DNA of 64,000 bases from Chitinophaga vietnamensis (GTDB lineage: Bacteria > Bacteroidota > Bacteroidia > Chitinophagales > Chitinophagaceae). Position numbers and translations under genes: made by a program. A model generated the notes under the pieces. The model searched no databases. It saw nothing but the letters and a program-made list of their open reading frames with translations, and was not told where the DNA came from. The stretch is from contig NZ_CABHMS010000005.1 of the NCBI RefSeq assembly GCF_902167635.1, forward strand, positions 248,001 to 312,000, given 5' to 3'. Positions 25,100 to 34,362 of this stretch are shown in pieces; within the stretch, counting starts at the first letter, position 1; each line of letters opens with the position of its first letter.

Positions 25100-25723
25100 T
25101 TAATTCTTTCCTGGCAACTGGCGGTCCTGTTTTTTTCTTAATTCCTTCTCACGCGCTTTTCTGTCTGTGTTCCAGGCCTGGTAGCGCGCATATTTTTCAT
25201 CGCCGAGCGCTGTTTTCAGTTCGTTGTTCTGTTGTGAATGGAGCGAATCTATCTTCATCTTCCTGTCTTCCCTGGACAGGCTGTTATCTGTTTTAATGGC
25301 TTTGATCTGTGATTTATAATTGCTGTTGATGCTTTTCACCTGTTGCGCTTCAGCCCTGGTAATGCCTAGTTGGTCCTGCGTTTTAGGCGTAAGGCGTTGT
25401 GCGTTTTGCGCTTGTTTTTCCGCCATCATGCTGGTGGCGGCCAGGTGTTTTTGTTGCCAGCTGGCATACTGATCGGGCGTGAGCACGCTTTTGATCTTGT
25501 CTTCCCGGTTGAAATGCAGTTCTTCCAGTTTAGTTTTTTTGTCGTCAGCGCTGAGTTGTTTATCAGTGCGTACGGCTTGTGCCGCTTTGATGAAAGTGGC
25601 GTTGATTTCTTTGATCTGGCTGGTTTGTTGGTCGGAGAGTGCGGGCGTCTTCGGGTTGACAGGGTTCTGTGCATGTACGTTGGCAGCGGCGGCGATCAGG
25701 CATATTATCAGCAGGTTTCTCAT
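25100..25723 (-). CDS. Exported helical protein with internal duplication
   Basis: 207 aa with a signal peptide (MRNLLIICLIAAAANVHAQ). The mature protein is Gln/Lys-rich and helical and contains two related halves: QTSQIKEINATFIKAAQAVRTDKQLSADDKKTKLEELHFNREDKIKSVLTPDQYASW and AQQVKSINSNYKSQIKAIKTDNSLSREDRKMKIDSLHSQQNNELKTALGDEKYARY. Each half has the pattern I-N-helix, D.xLSxxDxKxKx-xL, then L-x-x-x-x-Y. The layout recalls Spy/CpxP-type periplasmic proteins, but the LTxxQ motifs are not clear enough to assign one. Function unknown; convergent with accC. Confidence 0.75.
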   Translation of the reverse strand: MRNLLIICLIAAAANVHAQNPVNPKTPALSDQQTSQIKEINATFIKAAQAVRTDKQLSADDKKTKLEELHFNREDKIKSVLTPDQYASWQQKHLAATSMMAEKQAQNAQRLTPKTQDQLGITRAEAQQVKSINSNYKSQIKAIKTDNSLSREDRKMKIDSLHSQQNNELKTALGDEKYARYQAWNTDRKAREKELRKKQDRQLPGKN

Positions 25724-25784
25724 GGCATAAACATGTTTTGGGATTTGACTAAGCGGATCGGGTTTCGTTTAAAGGCGGGAAAAA

Positions 25785-25811
25785 CAAAGCCCCGGATAAA
25801 AATCCGGGGCT
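25785..25811 (-). terminator. Terminator of glutamine synthetase III gene
   Basis: Minus-strand stem AGCCCCGGAT / ATCCGGGGCT (25788-25797, 25802-25811) followed by TTTG and further T residues. Confidence 0.85.
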
Positions 25812-25839
25812 AATCATACACCAAAACAATCTTACGGTT

Positions 25840-28029
25840 TTATCGCAAGAAAAGCAGCTCTCTGTATTTGGGCAGTGCCCATTTCTTGTCATCCACCAGG
25901 AACTCCAGTTTGTCGGAGTGGTAACGGATCACATCAAAGTACGGCTTTATCTTTTCACAGTAGTCAATCGCCTTCTGGCGGCTATCGGTCAGCTTGTTAG
26001 CTACCTTACGCGCCTCGATCATAGCCTGTACATTTTCACTGATGACATTAATATGTTCAGCTATTTTAGCGGCAATTTGTTTTTGTGCTTTCGCTGCGTC
26101 GTCGCCCAGACCGATCTCTTTCAGGCCGCGGATGTTGTTGATCAGCTCATTGAGGTAGCTGATAGCGCACGGCAGGATGGTGTTGGTAGCGAGGTCGCCG
26201 ATTACACGTGCTTCGATCTGCACTTTCTTCACATAATCTTCCAGCAGAATTTCGTGGCGGGCATGCAGTTCTTTTTCGTTGTAAACGCCGGTTTCTTCGA
26301 ACAGTTTGGCAGCTTTAGGAGTGATGAAAGCGTCGAGGGCTTTCGGAGTGGTTTTGATATTCTCCAGGCCTCTTTTTGCCGCTTCTTTTTCCCATTCTTC
26401 ACTGTAGCCGTCGCCTTCGAACAGAACTTTTTCCGAATCTACAATATATTTCCGAAGAGTTTGCATAATCGCAATCTCTTTTTTCTCGCCTTTTTCGATC
26501 AGGCCATCTACTTCAACTTTAAAGTCAGCCAGGGTTTTAGCCACGATGGTGTTCAGCACGGTCATCGCTGAGGCGCAGTTAGCGGAAGAACCTACGGCGC
26601 GGAACTCGAACTTGTTGCCGGTGAAGGCGAAGGGAGAAGTACGGTTACGGTCGGTGTTGTCCAGCAGCAGCTCAGGAATGTGGCGGTGCAGGTCCAGTTT
26701 CAGGATGGCTTCATCCTGCTCGTCGAACTTGTTGTTTACGCGGGATTTTACTTCCTGCAGTACATCGTAGAGGTATTTACCGGAGAATACGGAGATGATA
26801 GCCGGAGGCGCTTCGTTGGCGCCCAGACGGAAATCGTTGCTGGGAGAGGCGATAGAAGCTCTCAGCAGGTCTGCGTAATCATGAACCGCTTTGATGGTAT
26901 TCACGAAGAACGTGAGGAACATCAGGTTGGTTTTCGGTGTTTTACCGGGAGCCAGCAGGTTTACGCCGGTGTCGGTAGCCATGCTCCAGTTATTGTGTTT
27001 ACCGGAACCGTTGATACCTGCGAAAGGTTTCTCGTGCAGGAGCACTCTCAGTTTGTGGCGTTTGGCCACTTTATTCATGATGTCCATCAGCAGGGAGTTG
27101 TGGTCCACTGCGATGTTCACTTCTTCAAAGATAGGTGCGCACTCGAACTGGGAAGGAGCTACCTCGTTGTGACGGGTTCTCAGCGGAATGCCGAGTTTGT
27201 ACGCTTCTTCTTCGAAATCGCGCATGTAAGCATAAGCGCGTTCAGGAATGGAACCGAAGTAGTGATCTTCCAGCTGTTGACCTTTAGAAGGCGCATGACC
27301 TACCACTGTGCGGCCGGTCATCACCAGGTCAGGACGGGCATTAGCGAGGCTTTCATCTACCAGGAAGTATTCCTGTTCCCAACCGAGGGTTGGAGTGATC
27401 TTGGTAACGTTTTTATCGAAGTAGTTGCAAACATCTACTGCGGCTTTGTCCAGTGCAGCCAGTGCTTTCAGCAGCGGCGCTTTATAATCCAGTGATTCAC
27501 CGGTGTAGGAAACAAATATAGTAGGGATGCAAAGTGTTTTACCATGGCCTTGTTCCAGGATGAAAGCAGGAGAAGAAGGATCCCATGCAGTATAACCACG
27601 TGCCTCGAAAGTGGCTCTCAGACCGCCGTTAGGGAAGCTGGAAGCATCTGGTTCCTGCTGAACGAGCGCATCACCGTCGAAAGTTTCGAGGGCGCTGCCA
27701 TCGCTTTTCAGGGTGAAGAAAGAATCGTGCTTCTCAGCAGTAGTGCCGGTTAATGGCTGAAACCAGTGTGTATAGTGGGTTACACCTTTTTTCATCGCCC
27801 AGGCTTTCATGCCGGATGCGATCTGCTCCGCCATTTTACGTTCCAGCTTGGTGCCATTTTTAATAGAATTCATCAGGCTTTTGTAAGCCTCATCGCTCAG
27901 ATATTCCCGTACAATTCTGCCGGAAAAAACATTGCTGCCAAATACTTCGGTAATTTTACCGTTATGTTCGGTGAGTTTGGAGTCTACGCCAGCTAATCCT
28001 TCCAGCGCGGTGAAACGTAACGATTGCAT
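25840..28029 (-). CDS. glnN: Glutamine synthetase type III
   Basis: 729 aa, the long GSIII form typical of Bacteroidota and cyanobacteria. It makes glutamine from glutamate, ammonia and ATP in the cytoplasm as a dodecamer. Motifs include the N-terminal VFGSNVFSGRIVREYLSDEAYKSL, the metal/glutamate region TLGWEQEYFLVD and RHNEVAPSQFECAPIFEE, the ATP region HEKPFAGINGSGKHNNWSM and the arginine-containing RNRTSPFAFTGNKFEFRAVGSSAN. I chose ATG 28029 (MQSLRFTALEGL), which matches the GSIII N-terminus; a longer frame adds 11 residues. No PII gene is adjacent. Symbol follows usual GSIII naming. Confidence 0.95.
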   Translation of the reverse strand: MQSLRFTALEGLAGVDSKLTEHNGKITEVFGSNVFSGRIVREYLSDEAYKSLMNSIKNGTKLERKMAEQIASGMKAWAMKKGVTHYTHWFQPLTGTTAEKHDSFFTLKSDGSALETFDGDALVQQEPDASSFPNGGLRATFEARGYTAWDPSSPAFILEQGHGKTLCIPTIFVSYTGESLDYKAPLLKALAALDKAAVDVCNYFDKNVTKITPTLGWEQEYFLVDESLANARPDLVMTGRTVVGHAPSKGQQLEDHYFGSIPERAYAYMRDFEEEAYKLGIPLRTRHNEVAPSQFECAPIFEEVNIAVDHNSLLMDIMNKVAKRHKLRVLLHEKPFAGINGSGKHNNWSMATDTGVNLLAPGKTPKTNLMFLTFFVNTIKAVHDYADLLRASIASPSNDFRLGANEAPPAIISVFSGKYLYDVLQEVKSRVNNKFDEQDEAILKLDLHRHIPELLLDNTDRNRTSPFAFTGNKFEFRAVGSSANCASAMTVLNTIVAKTLADFKVEVDGLIEKGEKKEIAIMQTLRKYIVDSEKVLFEGDGYSEEWEKEAAKRGLENIKTTPKALDAFITPKAAKLFEETGVYNEKELHARHEILLEDYVKKVQIEARVIGDLATNTILPCAISYLNELINNIRGLKEIGLGDDAAKAQKQIAAKIAEHINVISENVQAMIEARKVANKLTDSRQKAIDYCEKIKPYFDVIRYHSDKLEFLVDDKKWALPKYRELLFLR

Positions 28030-28248
28030 GCTGTAATTAATTTTATACAAAAGAACATACAACTGTTTATAAAAGCAAGGAAATTGTTCACTTTAACCAA
28101 AAAATTACATTTTGGAGTTAAAAAAGGATTGTTTTTTGAGGAATTATCAAAAAAAATGGAGCAAGCGAGCTCCAAACTGATGAATTAAAAAATTATTAAT
28201 ATAATAGAGTGAGATAAAAATCTTTATCCCTCCATTCCTCGCCATCTC

Positions 28249-28279
28249 TTGGCATTTGCCGGAAAATCATGTAGGTTTG
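28249..28279 (+). promoter_or_regulatory. Promoter of purL (-33 and -7)
   Basis: TTG at 28249-28251, 20 bases, then TAGGTTTG at 28272-28279. Predicted start near 28285, leader about 35 bases. Confidence 0.7.
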
Positions 28280-28319
28280 CATCTCCTTTTAAATTACTCG
28301 TTTCTTTTAACTTAAATAC

Positions 28320-30542
28320 ATGCAAACCACCGTAGAAATTGCTGAACAGCTTGGACTTACAGCTGACGAGTTTGAACGAATTAAATCCATCTTAGGCCGC
28401 ACTCCCAATTTTACTGAATTAAGTATGTACTCTGTAATGTGGAGTGAACATTGCAGCTACAAAAACTCTATTGTGTGGCTTAAATCCCTGCCCCGTGAAG
28501 GCGACCGTTTGCTGGTGAAAGCAGGGGAGGAAAATGCCGGCCTCGTTGATATCGGCGACGGCTATGCAGTGGTATTTAAGATAGAATCACATAACCACCC
28601 TTCTGCCATCGAACCCTTCCAGGGCGCCGCTACCGGCGTTGGTGGCATCCATCGCGACATCTTTACCATGGGCGCTCGCCCCATCGCAGCCCTCAACTCC
28701 CTGCGATTCGGTAACATCAATGATAAAAAAACACAACACCTCGTTAAAGGCGTCGTACACGGCATCGGCCACTATGGCAACTGCTTCGGCGTGCCTACCG
28801 TAGGTGGCGAAGTGTACTTCGAAGACTGCTACAGCACAAACCCCCTGGTAAACGCCATGAGCGTGGGTATCGTAAAAGTGGGTCAAACAGTTTCCGCTAC
28901 CTCTCACGGTGAAGGCAATCCCGTTTTTATCGTAGGTTCTGCTACCGGTAAAGATGGTATTGGCGGCGCCTCTTTCGCTTCTGCCAACATCACGGAAGAC
29001 AGCGTGGAAGACCTGCCAGCAGTACAGGTAGGCGATCCGTTCCAGGAAAAGAAACTGCTGGAAGCCTGCCTCGAAATCATCAAAACCGGCGCCATCATAG
29101 GTATGCAGGATATGGGCGCTGCCGGTATCACCTGCTCCACCGCCGAAATGAGCGCCAAAGGTGAACACGGCATGAACATCTGGCTGGACAAAGTACCTAC
29201 CCGCCAGGAAAATATGAAAGGATGGGAAATGCTCCTCAGCGAAAGCCAGGAACGCATGCTCATCGTAGTGAAGAAAGGACAGGAAAAAGAGATACTCAAT
29301 ATCTTCGATAAATGGGACCTGCACTGCGTGCAGATCGGTGAAGTAACCAAAGATACCAACCTGAAATTCTACATGAATGGCGAACTCGAAGCAGATGTTC
29401 CTGCTGAGAGCCTCGTACTCGGCGGCGGCGCACCTCAATACCACCGCGCTTACACCGAACCTGCTTACTTCGCAAAGATCAAAGCATTCGATATCCAGAA
29501 CATCCCGGATACTACCAATGCTCGCTTCGTAGCAGAAAGGATCGCCGCTTTGCCTAACATCGCCTCCAAACGCTGGATCTATCAACAGTACGATAGCATG
29601 GTAGGTACTGCCAACGCCAGCACCAACGCACCCAGCGACGCTGCAATCATAATAGTGAAAGGCACTAAAAAAGCGCTCGCTGTTACTACAGATTGCAACA
29701 GCCGCTACGTATTTGCAGATCCGCACACTGGCGGCCAGATCGCAGTAGCAGAAGCCGCCCGCAACATCGTTTGCTCAGGTGGTGAACCGGTGGCTATCAC
29801 CAACTGCCTTAACTTCGGTAACCCTTACGATCCTGAAGTATACTACCAGTTCGTACACGCCGTACAAGGTATGGGCGAAGCCTGCCGCAAATTCAACACA
29901 CCTGTTACCGGCGGTAACGTGAGCTTCTATAACCAGTCTCCTGATGGTCCGGTGTATCCTACGCCTACCATTGGTATGATGGGTATCCTCGATAGCATGG
30001 AACAGCGCATCACGCTTGATTTCAAAGAAGAAGGCAACCTCGTATACCTGCTCGGCCGCAGCCGCAATGACATCGGCAGCTCTGAATACCTGTCAAAAAT
30101 CATCGGCATCGAATACAGCCCTGCTCCGCATTTCAACCTGGAAGAAGAGCACCGCCTGCACCAGGCGATCGCTAAACTGAACAAAGCCAAACTGCTCGAA
30201 TCTGCGCATGACGTGAGCGAAGGCGGCCTGTTCGTGACCCTGCTGGAAAAAGCAATGCCACGTGGCCTCGGCTTCGAAATACACACCAACAACCATTTCC
30301 GTAAAGATGCTTACCTCTTCGGTGAAAGCCAAAGCCGTATAGTGGTAACCGTTAGACCGGAAAACAAGGAGAAATTCGAATCCATTCTCCATGGCCTCGT
30401 AGACGCTTCTGATGTGTCTGTACGTCATGAGCTGATCGGTACTGTAAAAGGCGACAGCATTGTGGTGAATAACGAAAACTGGGGTAAAGTGAGCGATTGG
30501 AAGAAACCTTACGATACTTCCATCGAAGAACACCTGAAATAA
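28320..30542 (+). CDS. purL: Phosphoribosylformylglycinamidine synthase, PurL subunit
   Basis: 740 aa, the small PurL form used with separate PurQ and PurS, fourth step of purine synthesis: FGAR plus glutamine plus ATP gives FGAM. It has the FGAM signature [15 protein letters not shown], the metal/ATP-binding [47 protein letters not shown], and the second AIRS-like half ([31 protein letters not shown]). No PurQ or PurS gene is adjacent. The start ATG lies about 35 bases after a well-formed promoter. Confidence 0.95.
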   Translation: MQTTVEIAEQLGLTADEFERIKSILGRTPNFTELSMYSVMWSEHCSYKNSIVWLKSLPREGDRLLVKAGEENAGLVDIGDGYAVVFKIESHNHPSAIEPFQGAATGVGGIHRDIFTMGARPIAALNSLRFGNINDKKTQHLVKGVVHGIGHYGNCFGVPTVGGEVYFEDCYSTNPLVNAMSVGIVKVGQTVSATSHGEGNPVFIVGSATGKDGIGGASFASANITEDSVEDLPAVQVGDPFQEKKLLEACLEIIKTGAIIGMQDMGAAGITCSTAEMSAKGEHGMNIWLDKVPTRQENMKGWEMLLSESQERMLIVVKKGQEKEILNIFDKWDLHCVQIGEVTKDTNLKFYMNGELEADVPAESLVLGGGAPQYHRAYTEPAYFAKIKAFDIQNIPDTTNARFVAERIAALPNIASKRWIYQQYDSMVGTANASTNAPSDAAIIIVKGTKKALAVTTDCNSRYVFADPHTGGQIAVAEAARNIVCSGGEPVAITNCLNFGNPYDPEVYYQFVHAVQGMGEACRKFNTPVTGGNVSFYNQSPDGPVYPTPTIGMMGILDSMEQRITLDFKEEGNLVYLLGRSRNDIGSSEYLSKIIGIEYSPAPHFNLEEEHRLHQAIAKLNKAKLLESAHDVSEGGLFVTLLEKAMPRGLGFEIHTNNHFRKDAYLFGESQSRIVVTVRPENKEKFESILHGLVDASDVSVRHELIGTVKGDSIVVNNENWGKVSDWKKPYDTSIEEHLK

Positions 30543-30556
30543 AATATCTCTACAAT

Positions 30557-30597
30557 AAAAAGAGCGGCCCTCACACCAGTGAGGGCCGCTCTTTTTT
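30557..30597. terminator. Bidirectional terminator between purL and the TonB receptor gene
   Basis: Perfect 14-bp stem AGAGCGGCCCTCAC / GTGAGGGCCGCTCT (30561-30574, 30579-30592) with an ACCA loop, A-run to the left and T-run to the right. Convergent genes on both sides. Confidence 0.92.
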
Positions 30598-30609
30598 ATC
30601 TATCTCCTA

Positions 30610-32736
30610 TTAGAAAGAATGATTTAAACCAATATTGAATCTCGCGCCGCTGCCCTTGATATAAGAGTCGGTAATCACTCTCGCCTGCGACATTACGGGA
30701 TAGTAGTCTGCATTCAGGAGGTTATCGACACCCAGGCGGATAGCGGTTGATTTGTTGAAACGGTAAGCGGTATAGAAATTCACCAGGCTGAAACTGTTCA
30801 CTGGCCCGTTACCCAGGTCATATTCCTTTGTTTTCGGATTTACATCAAAACGTTTGCGGGCGCCGGAATAGATGTAATACACACCAAGATCCCATTGTTT
30901 CAATGGCGAGTAATTCACATTGAAAGTACCTTTATCCGGCGAGATACGGCTGGTAGGCAACCATGTTTTTACACCGTCTACATCTTTCTTACCTTCTACA
31001 TGTGAATAAGATGCGCTTACAGCAAGGTTCGGCAGGAATTGATATCCGGCGGTAAGCTCAAAGCCCTGAATACGCTCTGGTGCACGTTCCGGCGTAGCCA
31101 CGCCATTGATATCTTTCAAACTGCTGCCCAGGTCAGAGGTGCTGATGAAGTAAGAACCGGAGGCGTTGAACTTACCGACATTGCTGTTGAAGCCCACCTC
31201 ATAATTATTGGTGATGATCGCTTTTGTTTCAATAGTATTGATACTGGCGCCGATGCTCGTATCCTTTGCCAGGCGCAGTGTACGGCCCAGGTCATACAGC
31301 GAGAAACTTTGAGAGAAACTTACAAAGGGATTGAACCAGTCGAACTTCGTATAGCGCAGGCCGGCATTGAACACCAGCGCTTCGTATGGCAGGCGTCCGC
31401 CTTTTACAAATACGCCGCCTTTGTAGTTACCAAAAGGAATGGTAGTATAGTCAGGAATATCCAGCCTGATATTTTCGTAGCGCAATCCGCCTTTCAGCAG
31501 GAAATTGTTGAACAGGTACAGTTTCAATTGTGCATAAGGCGCATAGTTTTTCATATTCATCTCCGGTACAAATCCACGGCCATCGGTAAGACTTTGTTTG
31601 GTAATGTCATTGAGGATATCCACGCCCCAGGTTACATCGCCATGTATATCCGGGCTGAAATGGAATACGGTATTGAAGTTCGCGCGGGCGCCTTTCTTTT
31701 TGGAAGAGATGGCGGAATTGCCTGAGGGCTTGTAATAATCCGACCATTCAAAGATGGTGTAGAAATCCTGGTAATACAGGTTGATATCCAGCGAGGTGTT
31801 TTTGAAGATATCCCTGGAAGTATAATTCAGATAGGCGTTATGGTTATAGGGCGTGCCTTGCTTGTCGCCAACAGGCGTGCCTACCACGCCGATGATGGGG
31901 CTTGCGCCGAATTTGCCGCCGGAGTTTACATAGGTGGCATTCTGCATGCTGCGGTAGTAATTGTACATCACTTCCAGGCGGTTCTTTTCATTGAAGTTGT
32001 AGCCCAGTTTGGTAAATGCATTGATATTTTCGTTCTGCGCCAGCGATTGGGAAGGTGCGATCACTTCGCCATTGGCGTCTTTCGCGACGCCTGTTTGTTC
32101 GTAAGTGCCGCTTGCTACATAGTCGAATTTTTTGATCGTACCGCTGAACGATTGCGAGATGCGTCCGCCAAGACTGTTGGCGGCGCTGCTGAGCGAACCC
32201 GCGGCACTCACATCGGTGGAGCCGCTGAAAGCCTTGTCCGCATTCGCTTTTTTGGTGATGAAGTTGATGATGCCACCATCGGCGCCGTTACCATATATCG
32301 CGGTGGCGCCTTTGATCACTTCCACTCTTTCAATAACGGAAACGTCTATACTCCGCATGTCTTTATCGCCGTTGCGGAGCGGTGTAGATTGCGGGATACC
32401 GTCGATCATGATGAGCATGCTGCGGCCACGGAGCGATTGTCCTTTCTTGGTAGCGGTATTGGTTCCCAGTGTGAGACCTGGCACGTTCATACTGAGCAGC
32501 TGGTTAATATCTGTGGTGATGGCGCTTTGTTCGCGTAGTTGTTTACCGGTGATGATGGTAATAGAAGAAGGAACGGTACCTAGTGTTTCCTTGTTACGGC
32601 CGGCTGTTATCACAACTTCGTTGAGGCCTTTGCTGGCAGGCTGTGTGGTATCTGCTACAGTTGCTTCAGTACTTTGTGCGGCCACTTGTATGGTGGCGGT
32701 CAGTATCACTAATCCAGATAATATATATTGCTTCAT
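30610..32736 (-). CDS. TonB-dependent outer-membrane receptor (siderophore type)
   Basis: 708 aa with a signal peptide (MKQYILSGLVILTATIQVAAQ). The TonB-box-like LNEVVITAGRNKET opens the plug domain (about 40-165), which contains SITIITGKQLREQSAITTDINQLL, RGRSMLIMIDGIPQS and VIERVEVIKGATAIYGNGADGGIINFITK. The rest is a 22-strand beta-barrel ending in an aromatic residue (GLNHSF). No SusD-like partner and no CarboxypepD N-terminal extension, so this is a FhuA/FecA-like receptor, most likely for an iron chelate. It is the second gene of a unit with the PepSY protein, 6 bases upstream. Confidence 0.93.
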   Translation of the reverse strand: MKQYILSGLVILTATIQVAAQSTEATVADTTQPASKGLNEVVITAGRNKETLGTVPSSITIITGKQLREQSAITTDINQLLSMNVPGLTLGTNTATKKGQSLRGRSMLIMIDGIPQSTPLRNGDKDMRSIDVSVIERVEVIKGATAIYGNGADGGIINFITKKANADKAFSGSTDVSAAGSLSSAANSLGGRISQSFSGTIKKFDYVASGTYEQTGVAKDANGEVIAPSQSLAQNENINAFTKLGYNFNEKNRLEVMYNYYRSMQNATYVNSGGKFGASPIIGVVGTPVGDKQGTPYNHNAYLNYTSRDIFKNTSLDINLYYQDFYTIFEWSDYYKPSGNSAISSKKKGARANFNTVFHFSPDIHGDVTWGVDILNDITKQSLTDGRGFVPEMNMKNYAPYAQLKLYLFNNFLLKGGLRYENIRLDIPDYTTIPFGNYKGGVFVKGGRLPYEALVFNAGLRYTKFDWFNPFVSFSQSFSLYDLGRTLRLAKDTSIGASINTIETKAIITNNYEVGFNSNVGKFNASGSYFISTSDLGSSLKDINGVATPERAPERIQGFELTAGYQFLPNLAVSASYSHVEGKKDVDGVKTWLPTSRISPDKGTFNVNYSPLKQWDLGVYYIYSGARKRFDVNPKTKEYDLGNGPVNSFSLVNFYTAYRFNKSTAIRLGVDNLLNADYYPVMSQARVITDSYIKGSGARFNIGLNHSF

Positions 32737-32742
32737 ATGTTC

Positions 32743-33837
32743 TTAAACTGCCTGTGGCAGCGGGTTACGGTGTGTTTTAATAATGAACTTGCGGCGGTAC
32801 CATATCAGGAAACCTGATACAGAGAGGATGCCGGGGGTGAGTGCAAACAGTGAATAGAGGATTTTTACCAGGATGCCGCCATAGTTGCCAAAGTGAAGGG
32901 GAGAGATGCAGGCATTGAATTTATCGCCGAAAGTTGCCTTGCTGAAATCTATTGTTTTTACGATGGCGCCGCTGGCGGGATCAAATGAAACAGCGGATGG
33001 ATATTCGCCCCAGATGGCCGACTCGCGGGCATGTCCGAGGAACCTCACCGGATCGCCGGCTTTCTTTGGCGGCCGTATACCCATTACCGTTAGACCCGGG
33101 ATCTGGCTTTCCGCTTTGATCATGAGCCGGTCGTAATCGGCATTCACAGGCACTTCGGTGAAAATGGCCGCCGGATTTTTACGCGCGTCAATGATCTTGC
33201 ATTCCATCAGCACACCTGTGAAAGCGATGAGCAGATTAAACAGAACGGCCCATACGCCGATGATGCGGTGCAGGTTACGCCAGCGGCGTTTGCGCTTGTG
33301 CCATTCCAGCGGCGCTTTGAAGGTGAGCACTTTCCGGAACGATTTGCGGTATATCCAGGTACCGGTGAGCAGGGAGAGGAAGAGCAGGATGCCAGTAACA
33401 AGCATGACCTGCGCGCCGGTTTTGCCGGCCAGCAGCGAGAAGTGGAAGTAGAGCAGCCAACCCATGAAATAATCTTTGTTACCACGTTGCGCGATCACTT
33501 CCGCAGTATAGGGATTGACGAACAGGTATACTTTGTTTTCGACGGAGTATTCCGCTCTGATGACAGTGGTTTCAGTGGGGGCTTCTGGCAGTTTCGTTAC
33601 CAGCAGGTAGGGATGGCCTCCGCGGAGCGCTCGCCTGGCGCTGCTGAGCTGTTCCTGTATGGGCTTGCGGATGGCGCCGGGCCTTACCTGGTGGAGATGA
33701 GCGTTGAGCGCCTGGTCGATTTCTTCATTGAAAACAAGCAAGCTGCCGCTGCAACTGGCCAATAACAGCATGATACCGGCCACGAGGCCCGTGATCCGGT
33801 GTATCCAGAATAATTGCTTGCTCCAATGTTTGTCCAA
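32743..33837 (-). CDS. PepSY-associated inner-membrane protein (iron-uptake reductase type)
   Basis: 364 aa with four membrane segments (KQLFWIHRITGLVAGIMLLLASCSGSLLVF, a second near residue 140, a third near 200 and a fourth near the C-terminus) and PepSY regions between them. His residues in the helices (HRITG, HRIIGVW, LHFGNYGG) fit heme or metal coordination. Proteins of this family lie beside siderophore receptors and are thought to reduce or release ferric iron. It precedes the TonB receptor with a 6-base gap, so they are an operon. Confidence 0.9.
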   Translation of the reverse strand: MDKHWSKQLFWIHRITGLVAGIMLLLASCSGSLLVFNEEIDQALNAHLHQVRPGAIRKPIQEQLSSARRALRGGHPYLLVTKLPEAPTETTVIRAEYSVENKVYLFVNPYTAEVIAQRGNKDYFMGWLLYFHFSLLAGKTGAQVMLVTGILLFLSLLTGTWIYRKSFRKVLTFKAPLEWHKRKRRWRNLHRIIGVWAVLFNLLIAFTGVLMECKIIDARKNPAAIFTEVPVNADYDRLMIKAESQIPGLTVMGIRPPKKAGDPVRFLGHARESAIWGEYPSAVSFDPASGAIVKTIDFSKATFGDKFNACISPLHFGNYGGILVKILYSLFALTPGILSVSGFLIWYRRKFIIKTHRNPLPQAV

Positions 33838-33913
33838 TCTGTAGTTTTTTTAACCTTATCAGTATGACGGCGCACGAAAGTGCTATTCTTCCGGGCGGCG
33901 CGCGTTGCCGCCG

Positions 33914-33921
33914 CAAAGTTA
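33914..33921 (-). promoter_or_regulatory. -7 promoter element of the PepSY-TonB receptor unit
   Basis: TAACTTTG on the minus strand, preceded by a short repeat of GGCTAAGCTAAGGCTAAC that may be a regulator site. Predicted start near 33908, leader about 70 bases. Confidence 0.5.
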
Positions 33922-34087
33922 GCCTTAGCTTAGCCGGAACGTTTACGCAATAAGGAAAAATATCAATCAGAAACGGAAAAAGGCGGTATTTGGGGGGTGT
34001 GGCTGACTTATTGCATCAGTCCTGCGTTTTTAACAACCCGTTAACAAAATCACACATACGTGTCATAGATTACTGCGAAATCTGATC

Positions 34088-34095
34088 TACTTTTG
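34088..34095 (+). promoter_or_regulatory. -7 promoter motif with no coding gene downstream
   Basis: TACTTTTG matches TAnnTTTG. The next coding start on this strand is 1.7 kb away. A terminator lies 160 bases downstream. Confidence 0.4.
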
Positions 34096-34100
34096 AAAAG

Positions 34101-34282
34101 AACGAAGCAAAAACGTTTGCACCTTAGAAAATTACTATCGATATAAATTATTTGGAATCACTTGGTTATTCCACATTCTATGAAGACCAATTGTTCTACC
34201 ATGTCCTAATGAAAACTAAGTGAACTTACACCTAGTGAAAGAACGATTTGTTGTAAAGGGCTGATACATATCAGCCCTTTTT
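34101..34282 (+). ncRNA. Candidate small RNA of about 180 nt
   Basis: Defined only by a plus-strand -7 motif (34088-34095) and a strong terminator (34255-34282) with no coding frame between. Short pairings such as GGAAT...ATTCC (near 34152-34172) are visible. I do not recognise it as 6S, tmRNA or RNase P RNA. Could be spurious. Confidence 0.3.
34255..34282 (+). terminator. Terminator with no obvious gene before it
   Basis: Perfect 12-bp stem AAAGGGCTGATA / TATCAGCCCTTT (34255-34266, 34269-34280) and T-run on the plus strand; it would also work on the minus strand. Confidence 0.7.
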
Positions 34283-34307
34283 GCATGGAGTGACCTGGTG
34301 ACTATAT

Positions 34308-34343
34308 TAAAAAAGCCGCTCTTCACACAAGAGCGGCTTTTTG
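34308..34343. terminator. Bidirectional terminator of the alpha-oxoamine synthase gene
   Basis: Stem AAAAAGCCGCTCTT / AAGAGCGGCTTTTT (34310-34323, 34329-34342) with a CACAC loop, 20 bases past the stop codon. Confidence 0.85.
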
Positions 34344-34362
34344 CTAAAAATATATTGCTTGC

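Larger units (their letters stand above)
33838..34362. other. 525-bp intergenic region with two promoter motifs and two terminators
   Basis: It contains a minus-strand promoter for the PepSY-TonB unit, a plus-strand -7 motif with no coding gene after it, and two terminator hairpins. The stretch 34101-34282 is a candidate small RNA. Nothing coding is seen. Confidence 0.6.

Noticed and set aside
26680-27495. 271-codon plus-strand ORF
   Set aside because: Antisense to glutamine synthetase III; arises from its codon bias. The same applies to other long antisense frames in purL, tamA-like, TPR and biotin carboxylase genes.
28587-29726. 379-codon minus-strand ORF
   Set aside because: Antisense shadow of purL, with no domain recognised and a skewed composition.
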